This document shows, one piece after another, positions 1 to 5,188 of a stretch of 5,823 bases of DNA. Below the pieces are notes generated by a model, which saw only the letters and a list, made by a program, of their open reading frames with translations, searched no databases and had not been told where the DNA came from. The position numbers and the translations under genes were made by a program. The stretch's first letter is position 1. Every line of letters begins with the position of its first letter. Source of the stretch: Angelobacter sp036502105 (lineage in GTDB: Bacteria; Acidobacteriota; Terriglobia; Terriglobales; Acidobacteriaceae); assembly GCA_036502105.1 (NCBI GenBank), contig DASXZE010000030.1, positions 1 to 5,823 of the forward strand, read 5' to 3'.

Positions 1-727
1 GTTTGAACGGCTGATTGTTCCTAATATTCTAGGCGTGCGTCCCGACCTGGGAAATCCGGCGCGGACCAATGGCGAATTTGCGTCCTACTATAAAGGCCGC
101 GTTTTGCCGGAGACATTCACCGTGGTGGATGATCCCAAGGCCAAAGAGTTTGACCACCAGGCACTGGCTGGAACCTATGATGTGGACGATGAAGGCGTGG
201 AAGCGCAGAAAGTTACGGTGATCGATAAGGGCGTGCTGACCAACTATCTGCTGGGGCGCGTGCCGATCCGCGATTTTCCGCACTCGAACGGGCATGGCAG
301 GACAGCGCTGGCGGGATCGCCGCGTCCGCAGATTTCCAACCTGATCTTTAAGGCAGAGAAGAGCATTCCATTTGCCGAGATGAAGCAGAAGCTGATCCAG
401 ATGTGCAAGGACCAGGGCCGTCCATATGGCTACTACGTGGAGACCACAGGAGCGGCGCTCTCACCGCGTTTGCTGTGGCGCGTCTATGTGAGCGATGGAC
501 ACCAGGAGTTGGTGCGCGGAGCGGTGTTTAAACAGCTCGACACCCGCGCTTTGCGTAGTGACATTGTGGCCACTGGAACTGACAACTATGTGTATAACCG
601 CGCCGAGCCGCTGCCCAGCGCGATTGTGGGTCCGTCACTGTTGTTTGGCGAACTGGAAATTCAGCGGGCGAATCGTACGCGGGAAAAGCTGCCGCAGTAT
701 CCGGCACCGGCGTTGGCGAGCAATTAG
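1..727 (+). CDS. TldD/PmbA (TldE)-family protein, C-terminal part (5' end outside window)
   Basis: The reading frame is open from base 2 to the TAG at 725-727 and gives 241 residues. The GTG at 35 is only an internal codon, because clear family sequence precedes it. Family signatures, numbered from the first visible residue, are TVVDDP at 40-45, YDVDDEGV at 59-66, GVLTNYLLGR at 77-86, and SNGHGR at 95-100. The GRPYGYYV and RLLWRVYVSDG blocks, at about 139-146 and 156-166, resemble TldD-related proteins of Acidobacteria. Known family members act in the cytoplasm as TldD/TldE proteases that trim peptides and modified precursors (microcin, PQQ-type and other leader removal). The HExxxH zinc motif of TldD would lie upstream and cannot be judged. 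The Cys-containing 'CGKxGQ'-type motif near the TldD C-terminus is absent here, so a TldE/PmbA-like or atypical paralogue is more likely. The substrate is unknown. An intrinsic terminator follows about 100 bp downstream. Confidence 0.85.
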   Translation, partial: FERLIVPNILGVRPDLGNPARTNGEFASYYKGRVLPETFTVVDDPKAKEFDHQALAGTYDVDDEGVEAQKVTVIDKGVLTNYLLGRVPIRDFPHSNGHGRTALAGSPRPQISNLIFKAEKSIPFAEMKQKLIQMCKDQGRPYGYYVETTGAALSPRLLWRVYVSDGHQELVRGAVFKQLDTRALRSDIVATGTDNYVYNRAEPLPSAIVGPSLLFGELEIQRANRTREKLPQYPAPALASN

Positions 728-744
728 CCATTAGCAATTAGCCA
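719..744. repeat. Two-copy direct repeat AGCAATTAGCCA over the stop codon
   Basis: The 12-bp unit AGCAATTAGCCA occurs at 719-730 and again at 733-744, separated by TT, so the period is 14 bp. The first copy contains the TAG stop codon (725-727) of the TldD-like gene. It could come from replication slippage, or be a short remnant of the TTAGCAATTAGC-type tandem repeats seen in some bacterial intergenic regions. No function is evident. Confidence 0.7.
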
Positions 745-810
745 AAACGACGCGCTTACGACTGTGATTGTGGAGGCGTGCAGTTTCGTCATTCATGACT
801 AAGAACGTTC

Positions 811-857
811 ACCACAGGGACACAGAGGGGCACGGAGGGAATCAAAGCCTTCCGTGC
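811..857 (+). repeat. CACAGAGG-type intergenic repetitive element
   Basis: Three imperfect units follow one another: CACAGGGA (813-820), CACAGAGGGG (821-830) and CACGGAGGGA (831-840). A complementary CCTTCCGTGC arm lies at 848-857. Elements reading roughly 'CACCACAGAGNCACAGAGGCACGGAG' are widespread, uncharacterised intergenic repeats in several bacterial phyla. They often appear in databases as spurious short proteins rich in H-R-D-T-E-G-H. In this copy only the distal part of the second arm is kept, and it forms the terminator hairpin. Membership of that repeat class is from memory, not from a search. Confidence 0.6.
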
Positions 858-867
858 TTTTCTTTTC
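830..867 (+). terminator. Intrinsic (Rho-independent) terminator after the TldD-like gene
   Basis: GCACGGAGGG (830-839) pairs with CCTTCCGTGC (848-857). This gives a 10-bp stem with one G-U pair and an 8-nt loop (840-847). The T-rich tract TTTTCTTTTC (858-867) follows at once. The strong G+C-rich stem plus U-tract is the classic intrinsic terminator layout and is oriented to end transcription from the TldD-like gene. It implies that mutL has its own promoter between about 868 and 968. I could not pin that promoter down: TACCAT at 920-925 is the best -10-like hexamer but has no good -35. Confidence 0.8.
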
Positions 868-968
868 TACTAGAACTTATTCGTTGCGGCTGTATCTCGC
901 AGCCCATTGGGAAACCATTTACCATAGGGATTCCTCGCGCGGGATCTGCGCTCGGAATTTAAAAACAA

Positions 969-2909
969 ATGGGCCGCATACACGTACTTTCTGAGCACGT
1001 TGCCAACAAGATCGCCGCGGGCGAGGTGGTAGAGCGTCCTGCGTCGGTGTTGAAGGAGTTGCTGGAAAATTCGCTGGATGCGGGCGCGACGCGCATCCGC
1101 GTGCAGATTGAGGCAGGCGGCAAAAAGCTGATCCAGGTCACGGACAACGGCTGCGGCATGGTGCGTGACGACGCGCTGCTGGCCTTCGAACGCCACGCGA
1201 CTTCCAAAATCAAAGACGCGGAAGACCTGCTTAACATACACACACTGGGGTTTCGTGGAGAGGCGCTGCCGTCGATTGCTTCCGTGGCCCGCGTGCTGCT
1301 GGAGACGCGTGATGCCGACCAGGACAGCGGCACGGTGCTGGAGATTGCCGGCGGCAAGATTCTGCGGGTGGAAGAAGCCGGGTTGCCGCAAGGAACGTCA
1401 TTTGCCGTGCGCGATCTGTTCTTCAATACGCCGGCGCGTAAGAAGTTTTTAAAGGCGGAGTCAACGGAGCTTTCGCACATTGCGTCGCTGGTTACGCATT
1501 ATGCGCTGGCGCATCCGGAAAAGCATTTTGAGTTGCACTCCGCTACTGAAGCCATGCTGGTGGCCGCGCCGGTGGCTTCTCATTCTGATCGTATTTACCA
1601 GATATTTGGCCGCGAGACTTTAGACCAACTGCTTCCCATGGCAGCGACCATGAAGCTGGAACGCGTAGGCATACCGGAGCCTCCGCCATGGCGGCGCGGA
1701 GAAGATTACACGCCGCCTGTCCCCGGCGATATCCGTTTGCATGGTTTTATTTCCAAGCCTGAGCTACAGAAGCTGAACCGGAATTCGATTTATGTATTTG
1801 TAAACGGCCGCCTGATCCGCGACCGGATGGTGCAGCACGCGATTATTGAAGGCTACAGAAATATTCTTGCGCCGACGGTTTTTCCGGTGGTGCTGTTGTT
1901 CATTGAGTTGCCAAATGAAGAGGTGGATGCCAATGTGCATCCGTCAAAAACCGAAGTCAGGTTTCGGCAGCATACGCTGGTACACGATTTTGTACGCGAG
2001 TCAGTGCGTACGGCGTTGATGAAGGCGCGTCCGGTGCCGCAGTTTACGCGGGAGATTATGGCGCAACCCACGGCTGCACCCGGGTTGAGTCCTGGGGCGC
2101 AAGCACATGGCGGCAATGAATTTGCGCTCAAACCGGAAGTTCCGACGCTGATGAGCGAGCGGCTGCAATTTGGCGGCGAGACCATTACGGTTGACGCCAA
2201 CATGGCAGTGAGCGGCTTTGGGCCGGTGGGCGTGCCGACTATCGCGCAAAGCGCGAACGGACATGCCGATGCCTGCGGCAATGTGCTGGAAGATGAGCCG
2301 CAGGAGATTGTCGATCAACTGGCGCTGGCGAGTTTAAGGCCGCTGGGGCAGGTGCGCGATTCGTTTATCCTGGCCGTGAATCCTGATGGGCTATGGATCA
2401 TTGACCAGCATGTGGCGCATGAGCGCGTGTTGTTTGAAAAGATATTGCACGAACGGGCACAGAACAGCGCAGCGCAAGACGGCCAGCGGCTGCTGATGCC
2501 GCTGATTGTTGAACTCACGCCGGGGCAGCAGGCGGTGTTTACCGAAATTTCAGAAGAGTTGCAGCGCAACGGATTTGAAGTGGATCTTTTTGGCACGCGA
2601 ACGGTTGCGATTAAGACTGCGCCGGGCGGCGTGCGTCCGGCGGACGTGGAGAAGATGCTGGTGGAATTGCTCGACCAGTTTGAGCGCGAAGAGCAGGTGC
2701 TGAACCTGGACAAGATACGGGCCAAGATTGCCGCCAGCATTGCCTGCCATGCCGCCATCAAGATCAACATGCCGCTGGAGCAAAACAAAATGGAGTGGCT
2801 GCTCAAGGAGCTGGCAAAAACGGAGTGTCCCATGACGTGTCCGCATGGGCGTCCGGTGGTTCTGCGGTATTCTGTAAAGGAGATACAGAAGGCATTTAAG
2901 CGGATTTAG
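969..2909 (+). CDS. mutL: DNA mismatch repair protein MutL, endonuclease-proficient type
   Basis: MutL is the GHKL-ATPase matchmaker of mismatch repair. It couples MutS mismatch recognition to strand incision. The N-terminal ATPase domain shows KELLEN (catalytic E30, N34), DNGCG (59-63), ATSK (77-80), GFRGEA (94-99) and NTPAR (153-157). FVNGR (277-281) and HPSKTEVR, with the conserved K327, follow. After a low-complexity linker of about 100 residues, the C-terminal dimerisation/endonuclease domain carries DQHVAHERVLFE (479-490), ACHAAIK (592-598) and CPHGRP (624-629). These match the D, H, E, C and H metal-site residues of nicking MutLs such as that of Bacillus subtilis. Such species lack MutH. 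The length of 646 aa is normal. The ATG is followed directly by the conserved N-terminus (IHVLSEHVANKIAAGEVVERP); only a weak GGA lies about 12 nt upstream. One change from consensus is Val for Ala at residue 482 (DQHA to DQHV). No mutS is in the window. Confidence 0.97.
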   Translation: MGRIHVLSEHVANKIAAGEVVERPASVLKELLENSLDAGATRIRVQIEAGGKKLIQVTDNGCGMVRDDALLAFERHATSKIKDAEDLLNIHTLGFRGEALPSIASVARVLLETRDADQDSGTVLEIAGGKILRVEEAGLPQGTSFAVRDLFFNTPARKKFLKAESTELSHIASLVTHYALAHPEKHFELHSATEAMLVAAPVASHSDRIYQIFGRETLDQLLPMAATMKLERVGIPEPPPWRRGEDYTPPVPGDIRLHGFISKPELQKLNRNSIYVFVNGRLIRDRMVQHAIIEGYRNILAPTVFPVVLLFIELPNEEVDANVHPSKTEVRFRQHTLVHDFVRESVRTALMKARPVPQFTREIMAQPTAAPGLSPGAQAHGGNEFALKPEVPTLMSERLQFGGETITVDANMAVSGFGPVGVPTIAQSANGHADACGNVLEDEPQEIVDQLALASLRPLGQVRDSFILAVNPDGLWIIDQHVAHERVLFEKILHERAQNSAAQDGQRLLMPLIVELTPGQQAVFTEISEELQRNGFEVDLFGTRTVAIKTAPGGVRPADVEKMLVELLDQFEREEQVLNLDKIRAKIAASIACHAAIKINMPLEQNKMEWLLKELAKTECPMTCPHGRPVVLRYSVKEIQKAFKRI

Positions 2910-2947
2910 CGCGTATTTTTGCAGTGCCCAGTACGCCCCGACTACGT

Positions 2948-2958
2948 TAAACTGTTTA
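2948..2958. promoter_or_regulatory. Short palindrome before the antitoxin gene, possible autoregulatory operator
   Basis: TAAAC-T-GTTTA is a perfect 5-1-5 palindrome ending 1 nt before the ATG at 2960. It overlaps possible -10-like hexamers (TACGTT at 2943-2948 or TAAACT at 2948-2953). A weak TTGCAG (2919-2924) lies 18 nt upstream of TACGTT. Toxin-antitoxin operons are commonly repressed by their antitoxin through palindromes at the promoter. The position fits, but the palindrome is short and the promoter match is poor. No Shine-Dalgarno sequence precedes the ATG. Confidence 0.35.
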
Positions 2959-2959
2959 C

Positions 2960-3232
2960 ATGGAAGTCCGCTTTAGTCCTGAATTTGAAGCCGAGCTTAA
3001 ACGGGTTGCGTCCGCAAGCGGACGCGGCGCGGAGCAACTGGTACAAGAGATCGTAGAAACGTATCTCAACCACGACCAGTGGTTCAAGGCTGAAGTACAA
3101 AAGGGACTGGGGCAACTGGACAAGGGTGAATTTGTGGACCACGATGAAGTGGTTGCACGCATTGAACGGATGTTTCATCCCAGATGGAGATCCGCTGGTC
3201 GCCTGAAGCCGCTGCCGACTTCACAGCAATGA
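2960..3232 (+). CDS. Type II toxin-antitoxin system antitoxin, RHH/ParD-like
   Basis: This is a 90-residue protein. The N-terminus MEVRFSPEFEAELKRVASASGR, followed by AEQLVQEIVETYL (about 24-36), has the strand-helix-helix layout of small ribbon-helix-helix-type antitoxins. WFKAEVQKGLGQLDKGEF and VDHDEVVARIERMF (about 41-72) form the C-terminal segment that in relatives wraps the ParE/RelE toxin. The last 16 or so residues (from HPRWRSAG) are read from DNA that also encodes the toxin N-terminus in another frame. They look non-conserved and are probably only overlap sequence. The protein would bind DNA as a dimer, repress its own operon and neutralise the toxin encoded next door. It starts 50 bp after mutL. 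The family call rests on sequence style and on the ParE-like partner; the exact antitoxin family is uncertain. Confidence 0.75.
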   Translation: MEVRFSPEFEAELKRVASASGRGAEQLVQEIVETYLNHDQWFKAEVQKGLGQLDKGEFVDHDEVVARIERMFHPRWRSAGRLKPLPTSQQ

Positions 3233-3470
3233 TTCAATATATCCGGCAAGACAACTCTTCTGCGGCTTTGCGTGTTGCCCGAGCATTTACCAGACTGTTG
3301 CGCAATTAAAAGCATTTCCGAAGCGAGGCCGTTCCGGACGCGTGGATGGAACCAGGGAGTTGCCGATATCGCAACTTCCATTTGTTGTAGTGTATCGTGT
3401 TGGAGAAAATGCGGTTGAGATAGCAAGAGTTTTGCACGGGGCACAACGCTGGCCTCCAATCAACGAATGA
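3184..3470 (+). pseudogene. ParE/RelE-family toxin, frameshifted
   Basis: Frame one starts at ATG 3184 (MEIRWSPEAAADFTAMIQYI...) and reads 41 codons to a TAA at 3307-3309. Its last seven residues are not family-like. Going back one base at 3285 gives ATT TAC and continues IYQTVAQLKAFPKRGRSGRV, then TRELPISQLPFVVVYRVGENAVEI and VLHGAQRWP, to TGA at 3468-3470. Joined, the two frames give a normal 95-residue ParE/RelE toxin with its hallmark FPxxGR, RELxxxxLPFVVVYRV and LHGAQRWP blocks. One base is therefore missing near 3282-3286 (for example GCAATTTAC became GCATTTAC). Family members are ribosome-dependent mRNA interferases (RelE) or gyrase poisons (ParE). As written, only a truncated inactive peptide is made. 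Loss of toxin activity beside an intact antitoxin is common. A sequencing error or recoding are the alternatives. The toxin ATG lies 49 nt inside the antitoxin gene, which suggests translational coupling. Confidence 0.85.
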
Positions 3471-3489
3471 CCAAAGGCTTTCATTCCTA

Positions 3490-4362
3490 ATGACTGAACA
3501 AGAACTCGAAGAACACCGGGCAAAACTCTGGCGCACTGACGGCAATGCCGTCCGCACGGTGGAAGATGCGCGCCAGTTTATGGCAGGCGTGGGATTTTGT
3601 GTGAATTATCCGGAGCGGCCGGGAACGCTGGTGCCGAGCTTTATCGCGGCGCATATTGGCTCGGCGGCGGGCCTGCCGGAAGCAAAACATGCTTATGCTG
3701 ATCCGCGCGCCAAGGAAGCGACTGAGCTGATGGTGCGGTTGCTGCGTGAACGGTCTGCTTTTGAGATGAATCTATCGCAGGAATCCAACCTGATTATTGC
3801 TGCGCCGGTGTTTCCTTACTTCTATGCCCTGGTAGGTGATCGCAATCCTAAATCGCTGCCTAAAACCAAGGCGCAGGGCGCTAAGATTTCTGAGCTTGCC
3901 ACCAGCGTTTTTGCAGCGCTGCAAAAACACGGCCCCATGACCAAGACGCAGATACAAGAACATGTTGGACGTGAAAGCAGCCAGGCGGCGCTGGATCGCG
4001 CGCTGGGCGAGCTTTGGTCTATCTTGAAAATCACGCGGGTGGATTACAGCCCCAGCGGAGGCGCAAGCTGGGATGTGCTGTATCGCTGGTCGCCGGAGGC
4101 GGTGAAAGAGGGCATTAATATTTCCTCACCGGAAGCCATCTCAGCGCTGGTGAGTAAATATCTTGAGACCGTGGTGGCCGCCGAACAGGAAAGCATTGAG
4201 CAGTTTTTCTCGCACCTGACTTCGCGATCGAAAGTGCGCGATGCAGTGAATGCACTGTTGCAGGCGCGCGAGCTAAGTTTTGTGACGATTGGAGACAAGT
4301 CACTGGTCCGCATGGCGCCGCCACAGGACACGCAGCCGAGAAACCAGCGGAGCCGCAGCTAA
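3490..4362 (+). CDS. AlkZ-related / HTH_42-like winged-helix protein (tentative)
   Basis: This 290-residue soluble protein has no signal peptide or membrane segment. The N-terminal part (about 14-120) contains VRTVEDARQFMAGVGFCVNYPE, LVPSFIAA and, near 108-114, FPYFYAL. That pattern resembles proteins annotated as AlkZ-related. Two winged-helix-like segments follow: about 134-200 (ELATSVFAALQKHGPMTKTQ through WDVLYRW) and about 214-275 (EAISALVSKYLETVVAAEQ through DKSLVRM). Repeated winged helices are the architecture of the HTH_42/YcaQ/AlkZ glycosylases that unhook DNA interstrand crosslinks. The catalytic QxQ/QxD motif of true AlkZ/YcaQ is not seen where expected; a QIQ at 154-156 sits inside the first helix-turn-helix and is probably fortuitous. 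Glycosylase activity is therefore not claimed. The ATG is preceded by AAAGG (3473-3477), 12 nt away, and lies 19 bp after the toxin remnant. The stop overlaps cmk by 1 nt, so the two are probably co-translated. A DNA-binding regulator is the alternative. Confidence 0.55.
   Translation: MTEQELEEHRAKLWRTDGNAVRTVEDARQFMAGVGFCVNYPERPGTLVPSFIAAHIGSAAGLPEAKHAYADPRAKEATELMVRLLRERSAFEMNLSQESNLIIAAPVFPYFYALVGDRNPKSLPKTKAQGAKISELATSVFAALQKHGPMTKTQIQEHVGRESSQAALDRALGELWSILKITRVDYSPSGGASWDVLYRWSPEAVKEGINISSPEAISALVSKYLETVVAAEQESIEQFFSHLTSRSKVRDAVNALLQARELSFVTIGDKSLVRMAPPQDTQPRNQRSRS
4349..4352 (+). promoter_or_regulatory. Shine-Dalgarno GGAG for cmk, inside the upstream gene
   Basis: GGAG at 4349-4352 lies 9 nt before the ATG at 4362, within the last codons of the upstream gene. 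It supports the ATG over an alternative in-frame GTG at 4419, which would give a kinase starting right at the conserved IAIDGPAGSGKS block. It is also consistent with termination-reinitiation at the TAATG overlap. Confidence 0.55.
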
Positions 4363-5108
4363 TGGCCGAACAGAGACCGGGAGCAGACAAGAAACCTGAA
4401 CAGCGTGGGAAGAAGCTGGTGATTGCGATTGACGGGCCTGCCGGCTCAGGCAAGAGCACGCTGGCTGCGCTGCTGGCGCGAAAATACAACTACACCAACA
4501 TTGAAACGGGAGCCATGTATCGCGCATTGGCGTTCAAGGCGATACAGAATGCTGTTCCTCTGGATGATGCAGCGGAAATGGCTGGGCTGGCGCGACAGTC
4601 GCGTATTGAACTGGTGCCGCGCACAGAAGGCAACCGTGTATTGCTGGATAGCGCAGATGTAACCGAAAGCCTGCGCAGCCAGGAGGTGACGGATGGGGCG
4701 TCCAGGGTTTCAGTGCATCCACCAGTGCGGGAATGGATGGTGGCCAGCCAGCGCAAAATGGGCGCGGGTGGCGGCGTGGTAATGGAAGGCCGCGATATTG
4801 GCACCGCGGTGTTTCCAGATGCTGAAGTCAAAATTTTTCTGGATGCAGCGCCGGAGATACGAGGCTCGCGGCGTTTTCAGGAAAGCCCGGCTGCCCCAGA
4901 AAATTCCTCGTCAAAACAAGAAGCCTCTGTGGTGGCTGAGTTAAAGGCGCGTGACCAGCGTGACCGCACCCGGGCGAACTCTCCGCTGGTTCCAGCGCCA
5001 GACGCGGTGCTGATTGATTCAACGCATCTCACGCTGGAGCAGGTGCTGGCACGCGCGGTTGAACTGATTGATGCCCGGCTGGCAAAGGCGATTTCTTCGC
5101 CAGCCTGA
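4362..5108 (+). CDS. cmk: Cytidylate kinase (CMP/dCMP kinase)
   Basis: Cmk phosphorylates CMP and dCMP to the diphosphates with ATP in the cytoplasm, feeding CTP/dCTP synthesis and recycling CMP from RNA and lipid turnover. The Walker A loop GPAGSGKST is at 25-33, TGAMYRA of the NMP-binding region at 49-55, and EGRDIGTAVFPDA at 142-154. The arginine-rich ARDQRDRTRANSPLVPA (196-212) aligns with the E. coli ARDDRDRNRAVAPLVPA block. The C-terminal ID(S/D)T...LEQVLARAVELI is also typical. The 248 aa length slightly exceeds the usual 220-230 because of a charged 17-residue N-terminal extension and a short Ser/Glu-rich insert in the lid region (about 172-188). Its ATG shares one base with the stop of the AlkZ-like gene, which implies one operon. 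The rpsA gene that often follows cmk in other bacteria is not here; a new transcription unit begins about 80 bp downstream. Confidence 0.96.
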   Translation: MAEQRPGADKKPEQRGKKLVIAIDGPAGSGKSTLAALLARKYNYTNIETGAMYRALAFKAIQNAVPLDDAAEMAGLARQSRIELVPRTEGNRVLLDSADVTESLRSQEVTDGASRVSVHPPVREWMVASQRKMGAGGGVVMEGRDIGTAVFPDAEVKIFLDAAPEIRGSRRFQESPAAPENSSSKQEASVVAELKARDQRDRTRANSPLVPAPDAVLIDSTHLTLEQVLARAVELIDARLAKAISSPA

Positions 5109-5152
5109 TTTTCTATTCCAATTGTAGATGGAATTATTGTTGGTTTGAATTA

Positions 5153-5181
5153 GTGACAACTCTCATGGTTTATGATATAAA
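5153..5181 (+). promoter_or_regulatory. Sigma-70-type promoter of the terminal membrane-protein gene
   Basis: GTGACA (5153-5158) matches TTGACA at five of six positions. TATAAA (5176-5181) matches TATAAT at five of six. The spacer is exactly 17 nt. Initiation about 7 nt after the -10 would fall at 5188-5189, on the A of the ATG at 5189, so the transcript should be leaderless. No Shine-Dalgarno sequence is present between the promoter and the ATG, which agrees with this. Confidence 0.65.
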
Positions 5182-5184
5182 CCA
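5166..5184. promoter_or_regulatory. Perfect 8-3-8 palindrome over the -10 box, probable operator
   Basis: TGGTTTAT (5166-5173), spacer GAT, ATAAACCA (5177-5184). The two arms are exact reverse complements. The palindrome covers the -10 hexamer and the region just upstream of it, the place where a dimeric repressor would block RNA polymerase. The cognate regulator is not in the window; it may lie beyond the right edge. The symmetry is observed; the repressor role is inferred. Confidence 0.6.
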
Positions 5185-5188
5185 GTTT

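Noticed and set aside
875..960. Promoter for mutL (TACCAT at 920-925 as -10)
   Set aside because: No acceptable -35 lies 16-18 nt upstream. A promoter is expected in this gap because of the terminator before it, but no specific site can be supported.
768..962. Short + strand ORF (64 codons) between the TldD-like gene and mutL
   Set aside because: It is read through the CACAGAGG repeat and the terminator hairpin. The HHRDTEGHGG peptide is the typical spurious translation of that repeat, and there is no credible ribosome site.
870..1480. Two long - strand ORFs (173 codons each) opposite the start of mutL
   Set aside because: They lie antisense to strongly conserved MutL ATPase sequence. Their composition (Arg/Ser/His-rich, low in structure) is that of shadow frames in G+C-rich DNA.
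3280..3292. Programmed -1 ribosomal frameshift signal in the toxin gene
   Set aside because: No X-XXY-YYZ heptamer, upstream Shine-Dalgarno stimulator or obvious downstream hairpin was seen. A one-base deletion or sequence error is simpler; it is kept only as an alternative in the findings.
4044..4831. Several - strand ORFs opposite the AlkZ-like gene and cmk
   Set aside because: They are antisense shadows of well-supported genes, with no recognisable domains or start signals.
5115..5134. Possible terminator hairpin after cmk (ATTCCA ... TGGAAT, 8-nt loop)
   Set aside because: It has just six base pairs, mostly A-T, and no clean T-tract follows. It is too weak to call a terminator.
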